DNA of 64,000 nucleotides from Pseudogymnoascus destructans (lineage: Eukaryota; Ascomycota; Leotiomycetes; Thelebolales; Thelebolaceae). Below are positions 1-10,706 of the stretch, piece by piece. Below the pieces are notes generated by a model. That model was given only the letters and a program-made list of their open reading frames with translations. It was not told where the DNA came from and searched no databases. The position numbers were made by a program, and so were the translations under genes. How positions within the stretch are numbered: the stretch's first letter is position 1; each line of letters starts with the position of its first letter. The stretch covers positions 149,493-213,492 of the forward strand of contig NW_020167551.1 in NCBI RefSeq assembly GCF_001641265.1, read 5' to 3'.

Positions 1-713
1 ACTCCACCGACTACGGCATCTACATTGTCGACCGCCGCACCAAAGGCGTCGACGACTCCGTCAACCAGCTCACCCACTTCATGGCCGAATTCGCCGCCAA
101 ATCCCGCCGCCAGCGCATCAACCAACGTAACCGAACCGAGCGCCTGAGCGATCTGCTGGATTGGAAGAGGATGGGGATGGAGTACGTCAAGGCGCGCCAG
201 CTTGCGCTGCGTAGAGCGTACCCGGCCAGCTTTGAGGGCGAGGAGGGCGAGGGGGATGTCTTTGCGGGGAGTGACGTGAAGATCTCGCGCCCGTTTTCGG
301 TGCCGGGGAGTCCGAGGGATCGGTCGGGGGTGATGACGCCGGGGGATTTTGGGAGTCTGCAGGAGGGGAGGGAGGGGTTGAGTACGGAGGATTATATTGC
401 GTGGAAGTTGCCGTGAGTCTTTTTTCCCCCTCCATTTCTTACCCTTTTGCCTGTTCTTCCTTCCGTTCCCCCTTTTTTTGGGGGCAGGGGAGGGAGGTTT
501 GGGGGGGGGGGTTATGTGGTGTGTGGATGAATGAAAGCTAACGAAATAACCAGAGAAGAGGAAGACCCAGATGAGTACCCATTCCCCCTCACCCTCCGCA
601 ACCGCCGCCCATCGGGAAGCGCACTCGACCCCATGAGTGGGGGACCCACCAGCCCTGCGGAGCTGGGGAAGGAGAACGGGGAGGGTAAGGCGAAGGCGCA
701 GGCGTCGTCGTAG
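1..713 (+). CDS. gsy1: Glycogen synthase, C-terminal part (5' end outside window)
   Basis: Glycogen (starch) synthase, GT3 family, transfers glucose from UDP-glucose to the growing glycogen chain in the cytosol. The reading frame is open from base 3. Exons are <1..412 and 554..713, with a phase-2 intron (donor GTGAGT at 413, acceptor CAG ending at 553). The protein starts STDYGIYIVDRR and runs through the Ser/Thr-rich regulatory tail (RPFSVPGSPRDRSG, then TPGDFGSLQEGREGLS). Joining the exons gives WKLPEEEDPDEYPFPLTL, a stretch conserved at the end of fungal glycogen synthases. It ends in a divergent Gly/Ala/Lys-rich tail at the TAG at 711. The Ser/Pro sites are where phosphorylation controls this enzyme in yeast; that control is inferred from the family. 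The catalytic domains lie upstream of the window. Confidence 0.88.
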
Positions 714-1378
714 ACGAAACCGTTTGATGGAGTCGTCGATGAAGCCGTAGACGAGGAACCGGCTTGCCTTGGCTCGTCTGCTGGGTGATATATATATATA
801 TTTTTTTGGTGCAAGTTGAAGAGGAGGCTGGAGGAGGTAATTAAGACGAGGAGGAGGAGATTTCAAAAATGTTTTGCATGAGGACAGAAAGGGGGGGGGT
901 GCGTGGTTGAGCTTGTTGGTGGATGACGGGGGGTGGCATTTGTGCGCGCGCTGAGCTTCTGAGTGACTGGGAGGGGGGGAAGGGAGGAAGCTTTTTTTTT
1001 TTTGTATAAACATGAAGACGCATTTATGGCATTGCATGCATGCATGGATATTAATCCGGTCCTGACATCTGTTTCTACTGAGCGTGTGTGTAAAATATGT
1101 GATCGCAGAGGACAAGCCAGTCCACCCACCCGTCCGTCCGAGTCCTAAATCCCAGACAGACTAAAACAACACCCGCCGTATCATACCACTATACTTGTCT
1201 CATATAAAATTTATATGGGGGGGTATATCGCCGCCGAGGTGTCTGACCTGCCATCCTAGGAGAAACGTATTTGTAGTACCCTAGTAAAAGCGCGACTACG
1301 TCATCACCCATTGACTGACGCGAGACCAGGCACACATGTGTGGGACGGTGGGATGGGGGGGCAGGCAAGCGCCTTCAT
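714..1378. other. 3' flank of glycogen synthase, no gene seen
   Basis: No convincing coding sequence. It contains a short TA run (about 789-799), several G homopolymers, a T run near 991 and a G-rich stretch at 1355-1362. It probably holds the 3' UTR of glycogen synthase and then non-coding DNA up to the transposon target site TA at 1379-1380. Confidence 0.5.
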
Positions 1379-1380
1379 TA

Positions 1381-1428
1381 GAGCAATTTAGCAACTGAAT
1401 TACTAGTACTGTCGCACTTTAGCGTGTG
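1381..1428 (+). repeat. Left terminal inverted repeat of pogo/Fot1-like element
   Basis: Begins GAGCAATTTAGCAACTG and contains the later blocks TACTAGTACTGTCGCAC and TTTAGCGT. Its partner at 12241-12288 reads GAGCAATTTAGCAACTG, GAGTACCGTCACAC and TTTTAGCGT in the inward direction. TA lies just outside. Confidence 0.78.
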
Positions 1429-1704
1429 ACAGTAACCAGGGTCCCTGCCCCTCTATTCCCAAATCAGCGCTAGGCTCTCTAGGCTAAGAAATTGCCATAT
1501 AGTAGAGTCCTACTAAGCCGATGGAATCTAGCCACTAGTTTGATATCGGCTTAATGAATATATCGCGCAACTGAATGCCTATATAATCCAACTATCTAGA
1601 CTGCTTTGAACTCTGCCATTAACAGTCTGCTAAGCAGCCTATATTGAAGGTATAGGCTGCTCTAAGGTTGCTTCTTCTTCTTCTTAAATTTAAGCATCAT
1701 TATA
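1429..1704. other. Non-coding 3' region of the left pogo-like fragment
   Basis: Sequence between the left terminal repeat and the stop of the outward-facing transposase fragment. It contains a CTT/TTC run near 1670-1684 and an interrupted dyad at 1631-1662 (AGCAGCCTATATTG followed by TATAGGCTGCT). The length, about 320 bp from terminal repeat to stop, matches the right side. Confidence 0.45.
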
Positions 1705-1887
1705 TTAACTTAGATGACTTGATATAATATCTTGTAAAATCTCCTCCTCTGTTAGTGCCTCAGTATCATTGTTCTAGGCCTGTGTTTCCTCATTAGGATT
1801 TAAGAAATTGTGTAATGCCATTGCATCTTGTATATTTCCAGCTCTTGTAACGTTGTTATATAATTCGGATAGATTTGGAGGATTCAT
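1705..1887 (-). pseudogene. pogo/Fot1-like transposase, C-terminal fragment (left, broken)
   Basis: On the minus strand 1887 to 1705 reads MNPPNLSELYNNVTRAG, then ALHNFLNPNEETQ, a TAG stop, then EALTEEEILQDIISSHLS and TAA. It aligns with the right-hand fragment (TRVQQAGHISDPM, DLSNFLNPAEE, GLDEDTILQEAMAPYI), so both are the same part of one transposase family. The internal stop and the abrupt junction with repeat R1 at 1890 show it is dead. I assign it to the DDE/pogo group from the paired fragment and the TA-flanked terminal repeats, not from a catalytic domain, which is absent. Confidence 0.55.
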
Positions 1888-1889
1888 TG

Positions 1890-2612
1890 TGTCACACTGA
1901 CATTCATTGCACTCAGTTTGCTATCAAACTCAAGAGCAAACTTAGAAATCTCCTCCTCAAACCTACAAGTCACCATACATATCTTGGCTTATCACACCAA
2001 CAACAAGAGCAATACCACTCAATGATTGCTGCAAACTCTTCTACTACATCTGTTTATGCTACATACATCATGGCATATCATTTGGACACTCATTGAACAA
2101 GTTATTAAGAAAATCTCCTCCTTAAGGGGGTGGGCCAATACTACCACATGGCATATCTCTACCAACTAGAGGCCTAGGAACATGAACGATAGCTTTAGAA
2201 GCTTCTACAACCCTCTATGATTCATTACATGTCATCGCTCCTTAGTTACCCACAAGATTGGTTAAGTTATGACATAATTTGTCTATAGGTACTCTGACCT
2301 TGGACCTCCTTTTCACTTCCTATAGGCTAGAACCCAAGAGATGGTTCTATGGGATTCTCTTACATTCACTACATGATTAGCAAGCTAGTTGTGGGTCGCA
2401 CTTGATTTCTAATACATTTACCAAGCCTGGTTAGTCATGGAAAGTCATGGAAAATGAGAGAACTACACTCCTTTGGCATAAATAGGATTGCCCTTTCCTT
2501 AAGAAAGGGCAAGCAGACAATACAGTAAATCGACTATGACATACTTCCACGTCTTTTACAAGCTTTCAAGCATTGATCTTGTTATTCTTTGTTTCTGAAA
2601 AGTCAGTGAGTC
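1890..2612 (-). repeat. Dispersed repeat R1, copy A (reverse orientation)
   Basis: Read on the minus strand, this is a diverged copy of the sequence at about 6430-7129, including GTTTGATAGCAAACTGAGTG, TTGCTCTTGTTGTTGGTGTG and the CCTTTCTTAAGGAAAGGGCA region. It is cut off near 2612, about 12 bp before the 5' LTR of gypsy element 1. No long open frame is present. The full copy (B) has TGT...ACA ends, so R1 could be a long LTR, but no internal domain can be tied to it here. Confidence 0.7.
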
Positions 2613-2624
2613 AGTGAGTGTAAT

Positions 2625-2873
2625 TGTAAGGATGCCTGTCCCTCAGTGACGGAAAGGATCTGAGTCGGGCAGGTTACGGTCACATGATGAGGGTGAAGGC
2701 AGGTTAGCCGAGTCGGACCCGTTTAGGGTACTTAAGGAGATTGATCCAACGGGGGTTCCTCTCTTCATCTTTTTTGTATCCTTCGTAGTAGACCTATAGG
2801 ATAGCATCCGTTTAGCCTCCGACTTGCACTCTCATATGCTATTACTGTGAGCTGGGTGCCCTGTGTCCCTACA
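2625..2873 (+). repeat. 5' LTR of gypsy element 1 (249 bp)
   Basis: Starts TGTAAGGATGCC and ends GTGTCCCTACA. The same 249-bp unit recurs as a solo LTR at 61615-61863, and its first 93 bp at 10081. It contains GTACTTAAGGAGATT, a possible core promoter region, and a CTCTTCATCTTTTTTGTATC stretch. I did not recognise a tRNA primer-binding site just downstream. Confidence 0.88.
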
Positions 2874-3230
2874 TTATACAAAAAAGATCATGCCTGCCGG
2901 GGACGGCCGTACTTAAATAATATCCCACACCGGAACGACTCAGGAGAACTACCGTTACACCATCGACTGCGACTCGGTGACGTTTCGGAGGAGAGACCTG
3001 ACGACTTCAAATAGCCGTGATTCCAGAGATCTCACGGACAGCCAGTGGATCAGGGTTTGATTCTTCAGAACAAGCTGGTAAAGTCGCCGACGCGTTGGCG
3101 CCAAATAGGATACGAGATCCTTAAGAACCCCCTCCTAGCACAGAGGAAATTGTGGACAAGAGCGTTGATAGCTACGAGCTACCGGAAGTCAAGCTCTTTC
3201 ATATCAGTACCGATACACACCCAAGGCAAT

Positions 3231-4472
3231 ATGTCGAAAAAGCTGACATCAAACATACCCCAAGACAACGACGGTCAACTGCCCAGAATGACTACCAGAC
3301 AAACCACCACTGCAGCTATGACCGCTGTGCCATCTGAAGACATCCCGAGTCGAATGGCCCACCTTGAAGCACAGATACAGGAGGTCAAGGATCTACTAGT
3401 TATCCTGTCGGCATCCCAGACCAGAATCCCGTCCACACCGCCGGTGGACGCCCCCATACCCACAGTAGAAGTTACGGAGCAACGAACGCCTCGTACACGA
3501 AACACCCCCGAGACAGTTCAATTGCCGCCTCTTCGGAACACTCGTTCTCCCTCGATTCCAGGGTCATCACGAATGCACACCGAGGACCCTCCGAATCGCT
3601 ATAAGAAATCAACCATCTCTGAGAAAATCCTTCCTCTCAGCGATGGGGTAGAACATACCTTCTTACAATGGAGCGCTTCGATTCGGGATCGACTCGTAGT
3701 CAATGAGGACCACTACCTTACCGACGTCTCGAGAAGCGTTGATATGGGGAACTACGACCGGCCTGGCGAAGACCTACCTAAAGCCCCAATACCTGTCCGC
3801 TACGCATGGGTTCCGCAGTGCTGAGGAGATGATGGATCTACTAGGTTCATACTACCTCACAGGCAACGAGACGGAACAGGCCAGGAACCTCTTCGACGAC
3901 CTGCAAATGGGAGAGAAAGGGCATGCTAGCAAAACCTTCCCAGAGTTCAAGGCTCGTTTCCAAAGTGCAGCTATCACAGGACAAGTCTCCGAGTTGGAAT
4001 GGTTTCGGTACATGTGGAACAAGTTGACTCCCCAATTCTGCAGCCGCGTCGCGATCATCAAAAACCAATGGAATGGAGACTACCAGACCATGGTATGAGA
4101 ACTTACTGCCTTTGATCAGGAACGGCGCCGGAACAACGAATTGAATCCGCTACCCGCTCTCGCAAGGACGTCCACACGTACCACGGACACGACAAGGCGT
4201 CAGCGTCGAAGCTGACTCGAGCCACATCCGCTCTGTTCACCCGAACCGTGTTCCTCCCCAAGCCAGCCATACCGGAACGTGTGAGAACCGCAGTCCCTGC
4301 GTCCTCAGGAAACTGTTTCAAGTGTGGCAAGCCTGGCCATTTCCAGGACAAATGCCCCCTTAATGCTACTATCAAGGAAATTGACCGTAACGACCCCGAG
4401 GCAGAAGAACAATGGGAAGAAGCCATGGAACTTCAATCAGATGCGTCCCTCGAGGAAAATGATGAGGCCTAG
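3231..4472 (+). pseudogene. gag of gypsy element 1 (frameshifted)
   Basis: A likely start is the ATG at 3231 (MSKKLTSNIPQDN). The first frame runs to a stop at 3822. The gag core continues in another frame from about 3770 (AEEMMDLLGSYYLTGNETEQ) to a stop at 4098. The nucleocapsid part lies in a third frame at 4248-4472 with a zinc knuckle, CFKCGKPGHFQDKC (C-X2-C-X4-H-X4-C), and an acidic tail. Gag binds the element RNA and forms the particle. At least two frameshifts or stops separate the parts, so no intact product is expected. Confidence 0.8.
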
Positions 4473-4573
4473 GAGAAGGCTCCTTCCTAGGTCTATGCAA
4501 ATGTGACCTGCGAGGACTAGACTTACGAGAACTCCTGGGAGGCACCCAGTTCTTAGTCGACACGACCCTGAGT

Positions 4574-6219
4574 ATGAATGGACTCGGGGTGCAAACGAAG
4601 TCCCTAGCAGACACAGGAGCAAATGGCTACCTCGTCATTAACAAGCCTTTCGCAATACGACTGTCGAAAGCGCTTCAGAGCCCCATACAGAAACTACCCT
4701 ACTCTGTACCCATACGTGGATTTCAGCGCAAAATCCAAGGCCACGTATCGGAGTATATTCGGTTACACTTAACAGTCGAAGGACGCTGAATATATAACTG
4801 CCCCTTTGTACTCCTGGACCTCGGAGCACAAGATGTGATAATTGGGAAGAAGCTTTTCAGCCGCTTCCGAATACTACTCGACTCTGCAAAGAGCCGGTTA
4901 GTATGGCCAAAGGAGTACCCGCTGACTCCTAGCTGGAGCAAGGAGATCACCTTGCCCTACCACTCACGCGAAACGTCCATTAAATATCCTGCATACCAGT
5001 CGGATGCGAATCGCCGGGATTCCGCAATCCACCGCGAAGACAGACGCCGCGCAGGCGGACGCTCGATGGAAATGAAAGTGATAATTTCTGACTACGAAGA
5101 GATCACTGATACACCATCGAACCCACTACGAAACCAGGAGGTTTCTCCCCCACCGCAGAAAACCCTAGTACATAGGTTTACGCCCATGCTCATCCAACAG
5201 AAACTCCCGCCTATGCACCAAAGCTATGCTGATGTCTTTTCGAAGTTGGAATCAGGTCGGATCCCTCCACACCGCATATACGCCATAAGATACAGCTCGA
5301 AGCTCCTTTACCAAATGCCTTCTCCCCGCTATACCAACAAGGCACTGAAGAGCTTAAGGCTACCAAGCAATACCTGCTGGAAAACCTGGAAAAGGGATTT
5401 ATCGTCAACAGCAACAGCCCCTTTGCATCCCCTATCCTATTCGTAAAGAAAGCGGATGGCAAATTAAGATTTTGCATCGATTACCGGAAGTTAAATGGTT
5501 TCACCCGGAACGATCCCTACCCCATTCTGCATATCGACGAACTACTAGGACGGGTGTCGAAAGCCAAAATCTTCACGAAGCTAGATATTAGGCAGGCCTT
5601 CCATCGTATACGAATGCACCCCGACTCAGAAGAGTACACTACCTTTCAGACTCGCTATGGAACCTACAAATGCAAAGTGTTACCGTTTGGCCTGACGAAC
5701 GGTCCCGCAACCTATCAGCGGTATATGAACGAATGCAATATTTGGACGACTTCTGTACTGCCTACCTAGACGACATCCTAATCTATTCCGAGTACCCTAC
5801 GGAACACGTAGGCCATGTGCATAAGGTCCTACAGCATCTCCGAGAAGCTGGACTTCAAGCCGATATAAAGAAATGTGAATTCAACGTTACCTGGACGAAG
5901 TACTTAGGATATATCCTTACTACTTCTGGTGTTGAAGTGGACCCTGACAAGATCGAGCCCCTTCACAACTGGATCCGACCGACTACTGTTACAGGTGTGA
6001 AGTCCTACCTAGGCTTTTGTGGCTTCTACTGGCAATTCATTCGAGATTTCGGCAAAATAGCAAAGCCCCTCACAACTATTACTAGTCCATCGGAGCCATT
6101 CCGGTGGACAGACGAATGTGAGGATGCATTTGAGGAATTGCGACGACAACTTTTAGCGGTACAGGCACTTCACCACTTCAACCCCGAATTGCCTACGAAG
6201 CTGGAGACCGACTCCTCTG
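4574..6219 (+). pseudogene. Protease and reverse transcriptase of gypsy element 1 (broken)
   Basis: The retropepsin motif is LADTGANGYLV at about 4603-4635. Reverse transcriptase follows from about 5400: FVKKADGKLRFCIDYRKLN, FTKLDIRQAFHRIRM, LPFGLTNGPATYQRYMN and the catalytic YLDDILIY near 5763. It then runs through the thumb (YLGYILTTSGVEVDPDKI) to the start of RNase H (LETDSS), where repeat R1 interrupts it at 6220. Frames change near 4789, 5440 and 5740, and stops are present. The catalytic DD pair is still readable. The function is copying element RNA to DNA; this copy cannot make a whole polyprotein. Confidence 0.85.
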
Positions 6220-7129
6220 TGTAATGGTGGGTGCACCAGATGTGAGAATCTAGCCACCCAAGGAAGGGATGAATTTACTAAGACAACACACTGTCTTAGG
6301 AAAAAGAGCCAAAGGGTCGTAGCTTAGACTATTCCACAACGCAGCAATCAGGTGTGTGATGTAGTGAAGTGGTTCAGACAAGTTGCAACAAATGTTGAGT
6401 CTGGGAACTCAGGGGTAAGTCAGAGGTTAACACCTCACTGACTTTTCAGAAACAAGGAGTAACAAGATGAATGCTTGGAAGCTTGGAAAAGACGTGGAAG
6501 TATGTGATAGTCGATTTACTGTATTGTCCGCTTGCCCTTTCTTAAGGAAAGGGCAATCCTATTTATGCTAAAGGAATGTAGTTCTCTCATTTTCCAAGAC
6601 TTTCCATGACTTACCAGGCTTGGTAACTGTAGTCGACGTAAGAGAATCCCATAGAACCATCTCTTAGGTTCGTAGCCTATAGGAAGTAAAAGGAGGTCCA
6701 AGGTCAGAGTACCCCTATAGACAAATTATGTCATAGACAAATTATGTCATAACATAACCAATCTTGTGGGTAACTAAAGAGCGATGACATGTAATGAATC
6801 ATAGAGGTTCGTAGGAGCTTTTAGAGCTATCGTTCATTCTCCTAGGCCTCTAGTTGGTAGAGATATGTCATGTGGTAGTATGAGTGATTTCATGTAATGA
6901 ATCATAGAGGGTTGTAGAGATATGCTATGTGGTAATATCGGCCCAGTAACTAAGGAGCGATGACGTGTAATGAATCATAGATGGTTGTAGCAATCATTGA
7001 GTAGTATTGCTCTTGTTGTTGGTGTGATAAGCCAAAATATGTATAGTGACTTGTAGGTTTGAGGAGGAGATTTCCAAGTTTGCTCTTGAGTTTGATAGCA
7101 AACTGAGTGCAACGAATGTCAGTATGACA
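6220..7129 (+). repeat. Dispersed repeat R1, copy B (910 bp, in RNase H region)
   Basis: Interrupts the gypsy pol frame. The left junction follows LETDSS; pol resumes after 7130 with LHPRISAELAESYVAS. The ends are TGTAATGGTGG and CAGTATGACA, so TG...CA as in LTRs. I see no 5-bp duplication, and pol sequence is missing between the two junctions, so insertion was accompanied by deletion. A short tandem duplication of TAGACAAATTATGTCA lies near 6718-6750. No coding frame. Copies A (1890-2612) and C (10174-10689) are truncated relatives. Confidence 0.72.
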
Positions 7130-7131
7130 GC

Positions 7132-9223
7132 TAGGTCCAAGCTGCTTACACCCCCGTATCAGCGCCGAACTAGCAGAGAGCTATGTGGCGTCCATTAACC
7201 TGATAGACACCCCCAAGGCACAGGTGCCCTTCAATTTAATAGAGGCGCTATGTGTGGACAATCGGAAGTCGTTCACCGAGACTCGCGCAAAACAACCCCT
7301 ACCGGACGGATTCGCGATGAACGACCAGCTCCTCCTGTACAAAGGCCGCCTATGTGTGAATCGCCACACTGACCTATGTACGAAACTGATCCGAGAAGCG
7401 CACGATCAAGTGTCGTCAGCACATCCAAGTGGCAGGAAAACCTACCAATTGCTCGCTCCAAAGTATCATTGGGTCAGGATGGAAGTGGACTGTTTGCGGT
7501 ATGTACGAAACTGCATGACATGCCGGCTTTCTCACACCAATGTCACTAAGCAACAAGGATTCCTACACCCACTACCCGTACCCGAATATCCTATGCAACA
7601 CCTCACCATGGACTTCAAGGAGTTTCCAAGGGACAAGCATGGATACGATAGCATCTTAGTGTTTATGGACTGACTAGGTAAGAGTTCGGTGACCATACCT
7701 TGCTACAAAACCACAACTGCCCGGCAGATGGCGCAATTGTTCATCAAATGGATATACTGATTCGGACACACTCCGGAGTCGATTGTAAGCAACCGCGGAC
7801 CCCAATTCGTATCATCCTTTTGGCAGGAGTTCTGTCGAATTATTGGCATTAAGATTAAGCTGTCGACTGCCTATCATAAGCAGACCGACGGGCAGACGGA
7901 AATCATGAACCGATACATCGATCAGAGACTGAGGCCTTTCATATCCCATTATCAGGATAACTGGACCAACTCATCCCCATAATGGACCGCGTGCAAATGA
8001 CACCCCCCCACGCATCCATTGGCATGACCCCCTACCGACTCAAGTACGGAACCGATCCGCGTACGAGTTGGGATTGGAACACTCCGAAAAGCACCAACCC
8101 CCGGGAGACCCTAAACCGAGAGGAAGCCAAGGTGGTTGCAGACCGAATGCATACCGTATGGGTCCACGCAAAGGAAAACATGGCAAAGGCACAAGAGGAA
8201 ATATCTAAGCACGCGAATCGACGCCGAAGGGCCATCGACTGGGACGTAGGAGATAGAGTGTACCTATCGACTAAAAATTTGAAAAACTCTTGTCCTAGCT
8301 GCAAGTTGGGCCAACAATGGGTTAGACCATATACGGTGTTGGAATGGATTGGGCATGCATTTCGATTGGAACTACCTACCGGTTCTCAAATACACAATGT
8401 GTTCTCACCAGACGTCCTCATGAAGGACCCGAACAACCCCCTACCTGGTCAGGATCCGCCTGAGCCTAGCAGCAAAGTGATAGATGGCGTAGAGGAATGG
8501 GAAGTGGAAAAGATCCTCACCGTAAGGCTCCGCCGGAAGCAACTACAATACCGGGTTAGTTGGGTCGGATACAATCCGGACCCGGAGTGGTACCCAGCGT
8601 CAAACTTCACGAACTCTCCCCATAAACTCAGAGAGTTTTCATATGGAATACCCAGATTTACCAGGACCACCTCAAGAACTACTCGGAGGGGTTACGGCAG
8701 GGGAGACGGGAAAGGAACAAAACTACGATCACGGAGGAAAAGACAAAGCGGAAGAAACAGAGTCGTTACTGTCTGCGACTCTAAGCTAAAATACCCTCCG
8801 ATCCAGGGCGCACTCACCACCACTGTAACCCTTGCAGGAGCCACCCTTCCCAAACGTCTCACCGGCGTCGCAACAAGCGGCTACCACCATGAGAGACGAA
8901 GGGTCGAAGTGACCCCACGCGAAGGGCCAGGCCTGAGTCCCCTCCGACACAGGGTCTTCCCCCACCTAGGCCCCGTAGGCCGCCCCAACTTCGCCATCCT
9001 CCCCCTCCCTCCTTCAATCACCCCGAGTCAGAGCGACCACGGGAGCGGCAGCGGTGGGCAGTTTGCCCACAGCAGCCACCAACTCCCCCAAGAGAGCAGG
9101 AACGCTCTCCTGTTCCGTCTGGAGACGGCGCAGCGACGACCGAATTTGCTGCCCAGAGTCAGCATCGAAACCACACCGAGTCACAAGGGGAAGGGGGTCT
9201 ACTCACGGCCAGCCCCAACTTGA
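7132..9223 (+). pseudogene. Integrase with chromodomain of gypsy element 1 (broken)
   Basis: Order: HHCC-type zinc-binding region (REAHDQVSSAHPSGRKTY, then CLRYVRNCMTCR), catalytic core (LTMDFKEFP), a TGA stop at 7671, a second TGA near 7758, then IVSNRGPQFVSSFW, QTDGQTEIMNRYI, a TAA at 7981 and a frameshift into 7982-9223. The C-terminal part has a GPY/F-like module (VRPYTVLEWIGHAFRLELP) and a chromodomain (WEVEKILTVRLRRKQ, VSWVGYNPDPEWYPASNF). The second catalytic Asp, normally in SDRGPQF, is Asn here. An Arg/Ser/Pro-rich tail of about 190 residues of unknown role follows the chromodomain. Confidence 0.85.
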
Positions 9224-10080
9224 GGGCAGCCCGAGTGGCGCGTGCCTCCTCGTAGAGGTCACGCTCTGGGCGGCCAGGAGGGCCACCCGATTGGTCTCGG
9301 TGGCGGCGGCGACGACGTCGGCGGGGATGAGGGGGGTGGCCTCTTCCCCAAGGAACCAGGGCAGCTTTCACCAAAGTCAGCAACAGCCAACCAAACCAAA
9401 CACCGAACCCCACAAGAAAACCTACCGGGACGCAAGGTGAGTGCTGCGACGTGCAGTACCCACACTTTGAACTGGTCGGGGACCAGACGCAGTCATGGGA
9501 CTGAATCTCACGGGCTTTGGCCTGAAGGCAGTGCAGACAGAGCACGCGGAAGGCGACAGTAAGGGCCCCGGAGGGGGTGGGAACCAGCATCTTCAAATTT
9601 GGAATCTGTGATTCCGTCAGCCCAGCACAAGTTATCAACACGCCAACGTGCTCTCATCACCTACTCGTTCGTGTGGATTGGAGTTATACTATCCAATCTA
9701 TCAGTATTATAATGGCTTACAACAATAAACTCCGAATCGGGCTAGCGCAGCCACTTCTTCTTTCACGTTTACGAAAATTCTACTCAAACGTGTAGCGGAC
9801 ACCTTCCGGTACTGTTTCGGACCTCAAGAACGAACGTGAGATCGAACAAAAGCGAGCTCCAGTTTCGCATGCCAAACGGACCCTAACGCGATACCACCTC
9901 GGGATGACTACTGTGGCAAACAAAGCACCTTCCCGACAAACGAAGTTGTTCCAGACGCAATTACCAGCCAACATTCTGATAACAAAGAACGCTCCGTTCA
10001 CGGATACTATTCGGAGACGTTGCGGACATGATACTAGCCGCGTGCCTTGCAGACAAAGCACTCTCTCAGGAGGGGGGTAG
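9224..10080. other. 3' untranslated region and polypurine tract of gypsy element 1
   Basis: No convincing coding sequence between the end of the chromodomain frame and the LTR. The segment ends in the purine-rich tract AGGAGGGGGGTAG directly before the LTR start TGTGAGG at 10081, which is the expected plus-strand primer site. Confidence 0.55.
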
Positions 10081-10173
10081 TGTGAGGATGCCTGTCCCTC
10101 AGTGACGGAAAGGATCTGAGTCGGGCAGGTTACGGTCACATGATGAGGGTGAAGGAAGGTTAGCCGAGTCGGG
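10081..10173 (+). repeat. Truncated 3' LTR of gypsy element 1
   Basis: First 93 bp of the 249-bp LTR (TGTGAGGATGCC to CCGAGTCGG), differing from the 5' LTR at two bases. It is cut by the junction with R1 copy C. Confidence 0.85.
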
Positions 10174-10689
10174 CTAACCAGGCTTGGTAACTGTAGTCGA
10201 CGTAAGAGAATCCCATAGAACCATCTCCTAGGTTCCTAGCCTATAGGAAGTGAAAGGGGGTCCAAGGTCAGAGTACCCCTATAGACAAATTATGTCATAA
10301 CTTAACCAATCTTGTGGGTAACTAAGGAGCGATGATGTGTAATGAATCATAGAGGGTTGTAGAAGCTTTTGGAGCTATCGTTCATGTTCCTAGGCCTCTA
10401 GTTGATAGAGATATGTCATGTGTAGTATTAGCCCAGTAACTAAGGAGTGATGTCATGTAATGAATCATAGAGGGTTGTAGAGATATGCTATGTCATATCG
10501 GCCCAGTAACTAAGGAGCAATGACGTGTAATGAATCATAGAGGGTTGTAGCAATCGTTGAGTAGTATTGCTCTTGTTGTTGGTGTGACAAGCCAAAATAT
10601 GTATAGTGACTTGTAGGTTTGAGGAGGAGATTTCTAAGTTTGCTCTTGAGTTTGATAGCAAACTGAGTGCAACGAATGTCAGTATGACA
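10174..10689 (+). repeat. Dispersed repeat R1, copy C (3' half)
   Basis: Matches R1 copy B from about 6612 to 7129 (ACCAGGCTTGGTAACTGTAG through CAGTATGACA). The 5' half is missing. The left junction is inside the gypsy-1 LTR and the right junction is inside gypsy-2 integrase sequence. An exchange between R1 copies is a plausible cause. Confidence 0.7.
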
Positions 10690-10706
10690 CACAGGAACAC
10701 AAGGAT

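Larger units (their letters stand above)
2625..10173 (+). mobile_element. Ty3/gypsy chromodomain retrotransposon 1 (decayed)
   Basis: The order is 5' LTR (2625-2873), gag with a CCHC knuckle, protease, reverse transcriptase, integrase with chromodomain, polypurine tract (about 10068-10080, AGGAGGGGGGTAG) and a truncated 3' LTR (10081-10173). That is the order of the Ty3/gypsy chromovirus group. RNase H is replaced by repeat R1 copy B. Multiple frameshifts and in-frame stops make it non-autonomous. The 5' LTR and the 93 bp of 3' LTR differ at 2 positions. A third LTR copy is the solo LTR at 61615-61863. Confidence 0.88.

Noticed and set aside
1875..2096. Short plus-strand frame with CTQFAIKLKSKLRNLLLK
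   Set aside because: The same peptide appears wherever repeat R1 occurs (also on the minus strand at 10510-10690), so it is translation of a repeat, with no sign of selection.
9159..9641. Frames on both strands at the end of gypsy-1
   Set aside because: No domain; this is the untranslated tail before the polypurine tract.
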